This document shows, piece by piece, positions 16,705-25,388 of a stretch of DNA of 64,000 nucleotides (position 1 is the stretch's first letter; each line of letters opens with the position of its first letter). The notes below the pieces were generated by a model. It ran no database searches. It was not told where the DNA came from and saw nothing but the letters and a program-made list of their open reading frames with translations. This stretch comes from Paenibacillus_AA sp045062745. GTDB taxonomy: Bacteria; Bacillota; Bacilli; Paenibacillales; NBRC-103111. The translations under genes were made by a program, and so were the position numbers. Location: positions 124,001-188,000 of the forward strand of contig NZ_JBJGED010000002.1 in assembly GCF_045062745.1 (NCBI RefSeq), written 5' to 3'.

Positions 16705-18119
16705 TAATCCACTTCTTGGACCGGCTCATCCAGCACGGCCAACTGTAGACTCCGCAGCTCCGCCTTCAGCTTCGGTAGAAGCTCGGCGTAAGCGGGATCC
16801 CGGTACACATTGTTCAGCTCGTACGGGTCGTTCTCCAGATCGAACAGCTCCCACTCCGGAGGCCGGTTTTCCTCGATCGATCCCGATGTCCCGAGAGCTT
16901 CCGCATAATAATAAATCAGTTTATACCGCTCGGTCCGGATCCCATAGTGGGAGTATACGTTGTGCCACTCGTCCAGGTGCATCCAGTAGCGGTAGTACAT
17001 CGAAGTACGCCAGTCGGCCGGAACGGTCCCATTCAGAACGGGGCGCAAGCTTCTACCCTGCATCTCTGGCGGCACCGCAACTCCTGCGTATTCCAGGAAC
17101 GTGACCGGGAAATCGACGTTCAGCGCCATCGCCTCCGTCACCATGCCGGGCTGAATGTCCCGCGGATACTTGATGACGAACGGCATGCGCAGCGACTCCT
17201 CATACATGAACCGCTTGTCGTACCAGCCGTGGTCGCCGAGGAAGAAGCCTTGATCCGATGTATAGACGACTATCGTATCGTCCGCGATGCCTTCCCGGTC
17301 GAGATAATCGAGCAGCCGTCCGACGTTCTCGTCGATCGAAGCTACGCAGCGCAAGTAATCTTTGATGTACCGCTGGTACTTCCACTTCTTCTCCTCGAGC
17401 GGCGTTAGGCCGGCCGGCGGCAATGATTTCAAATCCACAATATCGTTCATATCCCGGTCAATCCGCATCTTCGCTTCCAACACAGCCTGCGAGCGCGTGG
17501 CATAGTCGTCATTGAACGTTTCCGGCTCCGGAATGTCGATATCGTCGTACAGAGTGGCATACTTCTCGGCCGGGTCCCACGGACGATGTGGCGCTTTATG
17601 ATGGCACATGAGCATGAACGGCCGGTCCTTATCGCGCTTGTCCAGCCAATCGATGCAAAAATCGGCCGTGAGATCCGTCACGTAGCCCGGGATTTGCTTC
17701 TCGATCCCCATCTCGATGAAGATCGGATCGTAATATTGGCCTTGACCGGGTACGACCGTCCAATAATCGAAGCCGGTCGGGTCGGCCAAGCCCCCGTGAC
17801 CGAGGTGCCACTTGCCGATGATCGCCGTCTGGTAGCCGTCCGCCTGCAGCAGCTTGGGGAACGTCACTTGCCGCCCGTCGAAATGGTCTTCAATCGATTT
17901 GACGCCGTTAATATGGTTGTATGTACCAGTGAGGATCGCCGCGCGGCTCGGAGAGCAGATCGAATTCGTGCAGAAGCAGTTGTCGAACCGCATGCCGCCT
18001 TCCGCGATCCGGTCGATGTTCGGTGTAGCGTTAATCCGGCTGCCATAGCAGCTCATGGCGTGAGAAGCGTGGTCGTCCGACATGATGAACAGGATATTCG
18101 GCCTTTGGCTCGTTTTCAT
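16704..18119 (-). CDS. Sulfatase (formylglycine-dependent, S1 family)
   Basis: 471 residues. MSDDHASH near residue 13 gives the metal-binding Asp pair; CSPSR near residue 57 is the Cys-type formylglycine motif; GKWHLGHGG near 101 and SDQGFFLGDHGWYDK near 290 complete the alkaline-phosphatase-like site. No signal peptide is seen, so the enzyme should be cytosolic. The cysteine must be matured by a formylglycine-generating or anaerobic maturase enzyme; neither gene is in the window. It probably removes sulfate from glycosaminoglycan-like or other imported sulfated sugars. Start ATG 18119 has GAGGTGATC upstream. Confidence 0.92.
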   Translation of the reverse strand: MKTSQRPNILFIMSDDHASHAMSCYGSRINATPNIDRIAEGGMRFDNCFCTNSICSPSRAAILTGTYNHINGVKSIEDHFDGRQVTFPKLLQADGYQTAIIGKWHLGHGGLADPTGFDYWTVVPGQGQYYDPIFIEMGIEKQIPGYVTDLTADFCIDWLDKRDKDRPFMLMCHHKAPHRPWDPAEKYATLYDDIDIPEPETFNDDYATRSQAVLEAKMRIDRDMNDIVDLKSLPPAGLTPLEEKKWKYQRYIKDYLRCVASIDENVGRLLDYLDREGIADDTIVVYTSDQGFFLGDHGWYDKRFMYEESLRMPFVIKYPRDIQPGMVTEAMALNVDFPVTFLEYAGVAVPPEMQGRSLRPVLNGTVPADWRTSMYYRYWMHLDEWHNVYSHYGIRTERYKLIYYYAEALGTSGSIEENRPPEWELFDLENDPYELNNVYRDPAYAELLPKLKAELRSLQLAVLDEPVQEVD

Positions 18120-18174
18120 TGGATCACCTCGACTGTATTATACAGGCCTGTGCGAGACCCGGGCTATGTGCGTT

Positions 18175-18192
18175 TTGGCAGGAATATGCCAA
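18175..18192. promoter_or_regulatory. Inverted repeat TTGGCA-N6-TGCCAA upstream of the sulfatase
   Basis: It lies 56-73 bp upstream of the sulfatase ATG, in the 86-bp gap behind the phosphatase-fold gene. It could be an operator for the sulfatase or a weak hairpin ending the upstream unit. Confidence 0.35.
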
Positions 18193-18205
18193 TCTTCGAC
18201 CTAAA

Positions 18206-18973
18206 TCAGGATCCAAGCTCCACGCGGGCGACAAGGGGCAAGTGATCCGACGTATACGTAGACATCACTTCCGCGCCGACGATCTTGCAACTCGCGGAAC
18301 ACCAAATATAGTCGATGCACGATACCGCCGTCGGAATGCCGCCGATCCGCTGCATGAACGTAGGAACATGCCCGCCTTCGTGAGCCGCTGCATACGCATC
18401 CTGGAAACTCCCCTTCAGCGTGGCGAGCTCCGGACTTCCCGGTTCCGCGTTGAAATCGCCGGTCATCACTGTAGCTGCGAACCGATCCTGATCGCGGTTC
18501 ACCAATTCCAGGATAGTATCGACCTGAACCGACCTCTCTTCTGTCGTCAGCCCCAGATGGGTGTTCAAAAAACGCAACGTCGCTCCGTCTACCTGTACAT
18601 GCGCCTCCAGCAGTCCGCGCACCTCATTCCAAGCTCCAGGCACGATGATTTGCGGCAGCCGATGGCTGACGCTGTATGCGACGGGATAGCGGCTCAGGAT
18701 CGCCGTCCCGTATTGCCTCCGGGTGGTTGGGTACTCGGGACTCGGCTCCATGTCGAGGTTCGGTCCGAAGACGACGGCCATCCCGAGCGATTCGGCTAGC
18801 CGGCGGGCTTGATCCTCCCAGCCGGATCGTTCCCCAAAGCGGCAATCCACCTCTTGCAGCCCGACGAGATCAGCTCCGATGCTGAGAATTTCCTCGATCG
18901 TCCGATCGAAATTTTGCACCCCGTCAATGCCGAGTCCATGGCAGATGTTGTAAGTCAGAATAGTGAGTTTCAG
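18206..18973 (-). CDS. Endonuclease/exonuclease/phosphatase family protein
   Basis: About 255 residues. The fold motifs are LTYNICHG at the start, VGLQEVD (metal-binding Glu), NTHLGL, TGDFNAEPG and SDHLPLVA (catalytic Asp-His). Members act on DNA, phospholipids or phosphoinositides; no signal peptide is visible. The start is uncertain. A CTG at 18973 has a very good GGGAGAGG site and gives the family-typical MKLTILTYNICHG; a GTG at 19015 would overlap gerB and has a weak site. It directly follows ger operon 2. Confidence 0.82.
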   Translation of the reverse strand: MKLTILTYNICHGLGIDGVQNFDRTIEEILSIGADLVGLQEVDCRFGERSGWEDQARRLAESLGMAVVFGPNLDMEPSPEYPTTRRQYGTAILSRYPVAYSVSHRLPQIIVPGAWNEVRGLLEAHVQVDGATLRFLNTHLGLTTEERSVQVDTILELVNRDQDRFAATVMTGDFNAEPGSPELATLKGSFQDAYAAAHEGGHVPTFMQRIGGIPTAVSCIDYIWCSASCKIVGAEVMSTYTSDHLPLVARVELGS

Positions 18974-18990
18974 TTTCCTCTCCCTCTCTT

Positions 18991-20103
18991 CTAAGTTATT
19001 TTTCGGGTTTTCCACGCATCCGTTATCCAGAGGATAACAAGAAACCCCAGCGGAAACAAGAAGCAGAGGGTCAGGTCGAACCACGAATAGTAGCGATTAA
19101 TAATGTTATTATACTCCGTCGTACTCGGATTGCTGATCATGGAACTAACCATCAAGATGATGCCCAGCGGAATCGTCAGCATCTGACTTTCCTTCAAGCC
19201 GAACAGCTGTTTGATCCCCCGGGATAGCGCAAAAAAGAGCAGAAGCGTTTTGAAAAAGACCGAAATGATCCATAGAAAGGCGATCACCGCCTCCACTCGC
19301 TCCAGAAAATGGCCGATTGATATTTTTTGCCCCAAGACGAAAATTGGATAGTACTTCGTCTCCATCAGCTCCGTACCGAGCGCCGCCTCGCAAAGAATCA
19401 TGATGATGAACAGAATGATGCCGCCGTAGGCAAACCCGCTAAGGATCGGCTTGGTCAACTTGGTATCGCTCCTTACATGGGGCACCAACATGAGAAGCAC
19501 GATCATTTCCGTGAACCCGAACACAAAAGCGGGTAGTGCGCCGCGAACAATAGGGCCGACCCCCTTCCCGGCAATCGGCAGCATGTTGGAAAAGTCCATT
19601 TCCGGCGCAACCGCTATGGTGAGAAACACGAACAAAACTAGAAAAACCGGAAACAGGAGCTCGCTCATGCGGGCAAACGCTTCGATCCCGTACCGGTAAG
19701 CGATAATAATAACCGCCGTAAATAGAAGCAGGAACGCCAAGTCAGGAGTCTCCGGCATCAATTGGGTCGTCATGAATTCGCTCAGTTCAACTAAAAGTCC
19801 CAGGCTGCAAATAAAAAATTCGAACAAAAACAATAATCCGACTACTCCTCCCCCCCAGATCCCCAGCCTCTGCCGGGAAACCATGATCGGACTTTCACCG
19901 CGCAGCCGGTTCGCAATCGCAGCAAACAAGCCGGCTGCCAACAATCCCAACAAGAGGGCGAGCAGCATGGATAGCCAGGAGTCGTGCTTGGCCCTGGCAA
20001 CCACAACGGTCGGCAAAATGTGGATGGAATCCCCAATGACGCCGAGGATAATCAGGATTTTAAACTGCCTAACGCTAATATAGGCCTGCTCGTGTCGGTC
20101 CAT
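18991..20103 (-). CDS. Spore germination permease GerB family (receptor B subunit), operon 2
   Basis: 370 residues with about ten membrane segments of the GerB type, starting ISVRQFKILIILGVIGDSIH and ending in GFLVILWITDAWKTRK. It is the last ger gene of operon 2, 14 bp behind the small D-type gene. As in other B subunits it should form part of the germinant-sensing complex of the spore inner membrane. Confidence 0.9.
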   Translation of the reverse strand: MDRHEQAYISVRQFKILIILGVIGDSIHILPTVVVARAKHDSWLSMLLALLLGLLAAGLFAAIANRLRGESPIMVSRQRLGIWGGGVVGLLFLFEFFICSLGLLVELSEFMTTQLMPETPDLAFLLLFTAVIIIAYRYGIEAFARMSELLFPVFLVLFVFLTIAVAPEMDFSNMLPIAGKGVGPIVRGALPAFVFGFTEMIVLLMLVPHVRSDTKLTKPILSGFAYGGIILFIIMILCEAALGTELMETKYYPIFVLGQKISIGHFLERVEAVIAFLWIISVFFKTLLLFFALSRGIKQLFGLKESQMLTIPLGIILMVSSMISNPSTTEYNNIINRYYSWFDLTLCFLFPLGFLVILWITDAWKTRKIT

Positions 20104-20117
20104 CGTTTTTCCCCTCC

Positions 20118-20342
20118 TTAGGCGCCGGTTATGTTATGCAAAGGACCAAAAACATATTTCATAAACCCATACGGATTGGGGAGTTTGACATGGAACGAGA
20201 AAGCGGCGAACAGAACCGTTCCCGCGAACAACAGCACGAAAAACACAATCAGTTCACGGGTACGCTTCCGCCGAAAAAGCCCGGGCGTTTCCACCCAACA
20301 AGTTCCAATGGCCAATGCAAGTATGGCTAGGAGTGATATCAC
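20118..20342 (-). CDS. Small two-TM protein, candidate Ger receptor D subunit, operon 2
   Basis: 74 residues: TM1 (LLAILALAIGTCWVE), a basic loop (RRKRTRE), TM2 (LIVFFVLLFAGTVLFAAF), then a Pro-rich tail (KLPNPYGFMKYVFGPL). It sits between gerC and gerB with gaps of about 15 bp. The equally placed 71-residue protein of operon 4 shares WVE, the basic loop, TM2 and a PxPY-like tail. Two-TM D subunits of this size are known from other Bacillus ger loci and modulate receptor function. Confidence 0.72.
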   Translation of the reverse strand: MISLLAILALAIGTCWVETPGLFRRKRTRELIVFFVLLFAGTVLFAAFSFHVKLPNPYGFMKYVFGPLHNITGA

Positions 20343-20358
20343 GGTGCGAATTCCCTTT

Positions 20359-21549
20359 CTATTGGCTCTGCTTCAATTTAGTATTCCCGATCGTGCCTGT
20401 CTTGCGGATCTTGACTTCAATCTCATACTGAACGCTTAGTTCCGGAAAATACTCGTCGCTCCAGGAGGTTTTGACCGATTCCCAATAATGGGGATGAGTC
20501 TTCGCCAGCCGTTCTCCGAATCCGAATATATCGGTTTTCCACTGCTTGGCTCGCTTAATGGCGGAGTTTGCGTGGGATTCAATAATCTGCTCAAGTTCTT
20601 TTTGGAGCTTCTGTATGGTCGCCGGGTCTGTGAGGTCGACGTCCGTACAAGGCCGATTTACAATTGTGACTTCCGAGCGAATCCTGACTCGCGCTTCCGG
20701 CTTTCCTTCCCGAACGTTCATTCGGATTTTGGACTTCGAGGAAGTAACCTCCATGCCCAAGTAATTATGGTTGCCGCACGCCAGCGAGATGGACGTGCTG
20801 TCGAGTTTGTTGGTGACATCCGAGTAGCCTTTGCTTTCCTCTTCGTTTAACCACCCCACCAGCTTGTCACTCTTAAACGCGGCTATCCCCGTATAGCGAA
20901 AGTTGCCCAAAGGTTTGAAGGACTGCACATTTAGTTTCGATTTTGACTTGGGGGGATCTCCGACGATCTGAATACCGGTAAGGGCCAGCTCTTCGCCCTT
21001 CCTGGTCAGCATGTTCAAGACGTCGTCCAGGTTCATAGAGACCGTCGGCGCCCAGTTCTTCTCGGACGTTTCCAGCGATTGCTTCATGCTGCGGGTAGGG
21101 AGCTTTTCAATCGGTGTAAAAATTTTGAGGATATTCTCCGCTGGGGTTCCCCGGGCAACGACAACCTTAAAATCCATCCGCGTTTCATTGTCGCGCAGCA
21201 AGACATCGATAAAATCATGCAATCCCTTCCGAGCGAGCGATTCGCTGATCACGAAGATCTCGAGATGCCCCAAATAAAATTTGCGAGGTGCCTCTGCCGA
21301 TAACGCTCTCGCCGCCTCAAACAGCGTTTTGCCTCTTCCTTGGAACAACGTGACGGGAGGCTGATCCTGTTTCGTTCTCTGCGAGGAAATTTCACTCGGA
21401 TTCACAACCTGGAAGGAGACAAGGTATTCCTGATCTTCCCAATCGATGCTCAGCCCGAGCACGATCAGCATGTCGTTTAATTCCCTCCTGCTCCAACAGC
21501 CGGTTAGCAGCAGCAAGGCGAGTAGAATGATCAAAGTTTTGGATGCCAT
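20359..21549 (-). CDS. Spore germination lipoprotein GerC family (receptor C subunit), operon 2
   Basis: 396 residues with a lipoprotein signal ending at Cys18 (LLTGC), followed by the family-typical WSRRELNDMLIVLGLSIDWE. The C-terminal domain shows LEQIIESHANSAIKRAKQWK and DIFGFGERLAK. It lies between gerA (18 bp upstream) and the D gene. Confidence 0.92.
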   Translation of the reverse strand: MASKTLIILLALLLLTGCWSRRELNDMLIVLGLSIDWEDQEYLVSFQVVNPSEISSQRTKQDQPPVTLFQGRGKTLFEAARALSAEAPRKFYLGHLEIFVISESLARKGLHDFIDVLLRDNETRMDFKVVVARGTPAENILKIFTPIEKLPTRSMKQSLETSEKNWAPTVSMNLDDVLNMLTRKGEELALTGIQIVGDPPKSKSKLNVQSFKPLGNFRYTGIAAFKSDKLVGWLNEEESKGYSDVTNKLDSTSISLACGNHNYLGMEVTSSKSKIRMNVREGKPEARVRIRSEVTIVNRPCTDVDLTDPATIQKLQKELEQIIESHANSAIKRAKQWKTDIFGFGERLAKTHPHYWESVKTSWSDEYFPELSVQYEIEVKIRKTGTIGNTKLKQSQ

Positions 21550-21567
21550 GTTGCCTGCTCTTCCTCC

Positions 21568-23109
21568 TTAACGTTTACGCAGCCTCGCGCTTCCGCGGCC
21601 CATCGAAGTGTTGGGCCGCCCATACGTCAGCCATCTGGGCAACCGAATGAGGGAGTCCTTCATTTCGCCGGTGCGGCTGGGCGATAACGGAGCCATATAA
21701 GGTTCTCCAAACGAACTAAGCGTGCACAAATGCAACAGCAGCACGAAACCGCCCATCATGATGCCGAATATTCCGAAACTGGCGGCCAAGCCCATAAACA
21801 CGAACCGAAGAATCCGGAAAGGAATCGACATGCTGTAACCCGGCAGCGTGAATGTGGAAATGGCGGTGATGGAGACCACAATGACCATCGCAGCGGAGAT
21901 GATGCCTGCGTTAACGGCGGCTTGTCCGATGACCAGCGTGCCGACGACCGATACCGCCTGCCCGATCGCGCGCGGCATCCGCAGTCCCGCCTCCCGGAGG
22001 ATCTCGAAGCTCACTTCCATCGCAAGCGCCTCGACGAATGCCGGGAACGGCACGCCCTCGCGTTGCGCGGCGAGACTGATCAACAACGGGGCCGGCAGCA
22101 TTTCACGGTGAAACGTAGTCACCGCGATGTATAACGAGGGGATCAAAAGCGAGATCAGTAGGCAAAAATATCGAAGCAGCCGAAGCAGGCTTGCATAAAC
22201 CGCGCGTTGGTAGTAGTCCTCTGCCGACTGAAAAAAAGTAACGAACTGCGTAGGAACGACCAGGACGGTAGGCGACCCGTCCACAAGAATCGCCACCTTG
22301 CCTTCCAGCAGTTGCGCGGCGACATTATCGGGAAGCTCCGTGTTGTAGATGGTAGGAAAGAGCGTATACTTGTCATCCTCGATCATCTCTTCGATATATC
22401 CGCCTTCCAGCACGCTATCGATATCGATAGCGTGCAACCGGGAGCGAACGGTTTCCAGCACGGAAGGCTTCACGATTCCCTTCACGTACATGAGCGCAAT
22501 ATCCGTCTTGGTGACCCGACCGACCGCGATGGTCTCCAGCCATAACCCAGGGTCTTTGATTTTCCTTCGAATCAGCGCCGTGTTGGTGCGAAGGGTTTCC
22601 GTAAAGCTCTCCTTCGGGCCCCGAACCGAAGTCTGATTCATCGATTCGGTGACTTGGCGTCCCTTCCAGTGACGAACGTCGGCGCCATACGCGATGTCGC
22701 TTCCGTCGAGCAGGATCAAGGCCGAGCCGGACAGCAGGAAGTTATAGAGGGCATTCATCTCCCGAACGGCCGTAATCGAACCCATTCCCACGAGCAGCGT
22801 TTTGGCTAGAGCCGCTTTGTCCATCGTCTGTAGGGCTCCCTCATGTCCTTCCATGGAACCGCTCAGCACTTCGATAATATAAGTGTTGATCGCGTCGGCA
22901 TCCGACAATCCGTCGATATAGACGACGGCGGCCGCATTACGATCTGCCGACAAGTATGGAATTTCTCGGATGACCAAGTCATCGCTGTCGCCCATATCGC
23001 GAGCAATCCGCTCTAGATTGTGTTCCACTTTCGGATCAATAGGAATTGAGGAATGCTCGGACAAGGTAAACGCCACTTTCTCGAAGTTTTCTCCAATTAT
23101 GCCCAACAA
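21568..23109 (-). CDS. Spore germination protein GerA family (receptor A subunit), operon 2
   Basis: Up to 513 residues. The soluble N-terminal half holds VGPKESFTETL-like RGPKESFTETLRTNTALIRR; the membrane half holds PFPAFVEALAMEVSFEILRE and GQAVSVVGTLVIGQAAVNAG; the tail is basic (GRGSARLRKR). The start is unclear. TTG at 23109 has no ribosome site, and a good sigma-G-like promoter (-10 at 23095-23101) lies inside the first codons. Translation may therefore begin at GTG 23076, which would remove 11 residues. Confidence 0.9.
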   Translation of the reverse strand: MLGIIGENFEKVAFTLSEHSSIPIDPKVEHNLERIARDMGDSDDLVIREIPYLSADRNAAAVVYIDGLSDADAINTYIIEVLSGSMEGHEGALQTMDKAALAKTLLVGMGSITAVREMNALYNFLLSGSALILLDGSDIAYGADVRHWKGRQVTESMNQTSVRGPKESFTETLRTNTALIRRKIKDPGLWLETIAVGRVTKTDIALMYVKGIVKPSVLETVRSRLHAIDIDSVLEGGYIEEMIEDDKYTLFPTIYNTELPDNVAAQLLEGKVAILVDGSPTVLVVPTQFVTFFQSAEDYYQRAVYASLLRLLRYFCLLISLLIPSLYIAVTTFHREMLPAPLLISLAAQREGVPFPAFVEALAMEVSFEILREAGLRMPRAIGQAVSVVGTLVIGQAAVNAGIISAAMVIVVSITAISTFTLPGYSMSIPFRILRFVFMGLAASFGIFGIMMGGFVLLLHLCTLSSFGEPYMAPLSPSRTGEMKDSLIRLPRWLTYGRPNTSMGRGSARLRKR

Positions 23110-23125
23110 GGTGTGGAATTACTCA
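23095..23125 (-). promoter_or_regulatory. Candidate sigma-G promoter of ger operon 2
   Basis: On the minus strand TGAGTA (23120-23125) and CATAATT (23095-23101) are 18 bp apart, close to the sigma-G pattern. If it is used, the mRNA starts inside the longest gerA frame. Confidence 0.45.
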
Positions 23126-23154
23126 CCATTTGTGGTAGATCGGACAACACGAAT

Positions 23155-23178
23155 AGGACAGCGACGCGTCGCTGTCCT
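23155..23178. terminator. Perfect 24-bp palindrome behind the PhyH gene
   Basis: AGGACAGCGACG followed directly by its complement. It could fold into a G+C-rich hairpin 17 bp beyond the PhyH stop, but no T tract follows on the minus strand, so it is a weak terminator call. Confidence 0.45.
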
Positions 23179-23194
23179 GAATACGTGCTCGGTG

Positions 23195-23890
23195 TTACAG
23201 AGTGAACGCCGCTACGGCCCAAGGATAGTCGGGATCGTCCTGCGTCCCGTCCTTGTAGGTCGAAATGAGCGCTGCCCGATCCGCTCCGGATTCATTAGGG
23301 TACGAGGAATGGAATAGCAGGTCGTGGAACACGATCGCGGTCCCTCGCTTCGCCGGCAAATCGACGATACGTGAGGAGTCGACGGACTCGGAGGTCAGCC
23401 GGTTGACGAAGCCGTTGCCGTCCGGCTTCCCGTCATGCTGGACATAGCCGAGCTTGTGCGACCCCGGGACGACTCGCAAACAGCCGTTCTCCGGTACGGC
23501 GTCGTCCAATGCGATCCAGACGGACACCTTGTTGCTCCCCTTCCAGTAAGGATAATCCTGATGCCACGGCGAGCCGAAATCTACGCTCGCATCCTTGAAC
23601 ACGACCTTGTCGCTCAAGAAGAGAACATGCTCCCCGATCAAGGACTTCAAGACAGCGGCCAACGCCGGTTGGGCGGCCGCTTCCCGGAACCGGGGACTGG
23701 CCGCTGCCATGCCGACGTAGACGCCATTCTTGAGCGCATCGGGTCCTCGCTCCTCCCTTACCCTCTCCATCACACGCCGCTTCTCGACCTTCAATGCAGT
23801 CACTTCATCTTCCGAGAACAAGCCCTCAAGGATAACGTACCCATCCTGTTCAAACTGGACCTTCAACTGGTCCTTCAACTGCTCCGACAT
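23195..23890 (-). CDS. Phytanoyl-CoA dioxygenase (PhyH) family protein
   Basis: 231 residues. The Fe(II)/2-oxoglutarate facial triad can be placed as WHQDYPYW (His and Asp) and FHDLLFHSSYPNES (distal His), with a later Arg (DRAALI) for 2-oxoglutarate. The family hydroxylates diverse small molecules; the substrate is unknown. It is a single gene upstream of ger operon 2 in the same direction, separated by a palindrome. Confidence 0.88.
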   Translation of the reverse strand: MSEQLKDQLKVQFEQDGYVILEGLFSEDEVTALKVEKRRVMERVREERGPDALKNGVYVGMAAASPRFREAAAQPALAAVLKSLIGEHVLFLSDKVVFKDASVDFGSPWHQDYPYWKGSNKVSVWIALDDAVPENGCLRVVPGSHKLGYVQHDGKPDGNGFVNRLTSESVDSSRIVDLPAKRGTAIVFHDLLFHSSYPNESGADRAALISTYKDGTQDDPDYPWAVAAFTL

Positions 23891-23980
23891 CGTCCGATCG
23901 CCTCTCTCCTATCGCGGATTCGAATCGCTTGATACTTCTAGATTATCATGCATTTCCCGGTTTGTATTTACCTAGTTGAA

Positions 23981-24100
23981 CAAGAGCCCAAGGCGGCCTG
24001 GGACTGTTCCGCTACATCGCGAGCCATGGCGACCATATGACGACAGCGAGGACGGAGCCCAAGCTGCTCGCGCAAAAAATCGTCGAAGCTTCCCGGGATT
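23981..24100 (+). pseudogene. Possible 3' remnant of an unidentified gene
   Basis: A short frame without a usable start, bounded by TGA on both sides, reads GLGLFRYIASHGDHM ... LLAQKIVEASRD. It has protein-like composition and ends just before a terminator that belongs to the opposite strand. It could be the degraded end of a lost gene; no parent family was identified. Confidence 0.25.
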
Positions 24101-24103
24101 GAT

Positions 24104-24137
24104 AAAAACACCCTGCTCAAACAAATGAGCAGGGTGT
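24104..24137 (-). terminator. Terminator of the stalk-domain protein gene
   Basis: Perfect 12-bp stem ACACCCTGCTCA / TGAGCAGGGTGT, six-nt loop, followed on the minus strand by TTTTTATC. It lies about 20 bp past the stop. Confidence 0.88.
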
Positions 24138-24156
24138 CTAAGCATGGAACGAAAGC

Positions 24157-25287
24157 TTATCTTCTAGCGTAGAAGCCGACGAACGCTTTCGTCTTGAAAT
24201 CGAAGGCGACGGTCAAGGGCCCGAGCAGCTCATCCTGATCGGTGTTATACGTGACCGTCACAAGATTGCCGTTTGCGCTTTTGATTTCTTCGAGCAATTT
24301 CTTTTGCTCATCCGTAGTAGTGAGAACGCCCGAGTCTTTGGCCGAGACGATCTGAACGACAGCTTCGTCCTTCTTGGTCGTAATGTGCGATGCATTGTCC
24401 GTTACCTTCGCCCACGCCAAGTCGCGGTATTCCTGTGCGGCTTCCGGTGTCATTTTGCCGACCGGGGCTGTGAGATCCGTCGGCACAACGAGGTAGAACA
24501 GCGGACTTTGCGGCGGAATGCTCTTGGTCTCGATCGGTCCGTAGTAAGCGCGGACTTTCATGCCCGCCTTCAGGTCTTCCCACTTGACCGATTCGCCTTG
24601 GGAAGTCAGTACGCTCGTTTCCTTGCCCGCATTGAGCGTCAAGGAAGGAACGGCGATTCCGTCTTTCGTTTCGCCGAATTGGACTTGCCACCCGTCGTCC
24701 GTATGCTTCACAGATTGGATGACGTCCTCCTTCACCTTGCGCTCGGCGCCTACGGTGATCTTAGCCGCATGGGACTGGCCGGGAAAGCTCATCGCCATAA
24801 CCGGACCGTATTCTGCGATAATCTCAGTACCCGCAGTCAAAGCTTGGGCAGGGACGGCATTGCCGGCTCCGTCCGCGATCACGGTCTTCTCGTCGGCATA
24901 TAGGATGACCCAGGCGTTCGAGCCTTTACCGAGCAGCTCGATCCGATATTGTCCCTTCTCCGTCTGCTTGACGTCTACGATCACTCCGGTTCCGCGCATA
25001 TAAGCGGCCGCTTCCTCTTTATTGATCTTGTGGAGCTCGATTTCTTGGTTCGCATCGTCGTAGATCACTTCGTAGTCCAGATCCTTCGCGGCATCGCGAA
25101 CCGGTATGTATGCTTTTCCATCAATGTAGACCGGGGTTAGAGATGTGTTCGTTCCATCTACAACGATTTTCACCTCTTTGTGCAAAATCCCGGTTACTTT
25201 CTCCAGCATGTCTTCCGCTGCGACCGCTGCCGTCGTGCCGAGGAGTCCCGCCGCTGTGAGCAGGACGATCAGCTTCTTCTTGGGCAT
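24157..25287 (-). CDS. Secreted protein with copper-amine-oxidase N-terminal (stalk) domain
   Basis: 376 residues from ATG 25287 (AAGGAG 8 nt upstream; an ATG two codons earlier is too close to it). A signal peptide ends near AAVAAED. Residues about 40-90 form the stalk domain (IVVDGTNTSLTPVYIDGKAY, IPVRDAAKDLDYEV), a beta domain common in Paenibacillus surface proteins that does not imply amine oxidase activity. The rest is two or three repeated beta modules (ITVGAERKVKEDVIQ; KMTPEAAQEYRDLAW). The function is unknown. Confidence 0.85.
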   Translation of the reverse strand: MPKKKLIVLLTAAGLLGTTAAVAAEDMLEKVTGILHKEVKIVVDGTNTSLTPVYIDGKAYIPVRDAAKDLDYEVIYDDANQEIELHKINKEEAAAYMRGTGVIVDVKQTEKGQYRIELLGKGSNAWVILYADEKTVIADGAGNAVPAQALTAGTEIIAEYGPVMAMSFPGQSHAAKITVGAERKVKEDVIQSVKHTDDGWQVQFGETKDGIAVPSLTLNAGKETSVLTSQGESVKWEDLKAGMKVRAYYGPIETKSIPPQSPLFYLVVPTDLTAPVGKMTPEAAQEYRDLAWAKVTDNASHITTKKDEAVVQIVSAKDSGVLTTTDEQKKLLEEIKSANGNLVTVTYNTDQDELLGPLTVAFDFKTKAFVGFYARR

Positions 25288-25388
25288 GTTCATTTCTCCT
25301 TCCGCTTATCTGAGGATGTGTGTCAACGTTGACAATCCCTCAGACGCGCCGCGAATGGGAAAGGTTGCAAGCATCGAGTCGTAACCTA

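Noticed and set aside
24157..25287. Copper amine oxidase
   Set aside because: Only the stalk domain is present; the topaquinone-containing catalytic domain is absent.
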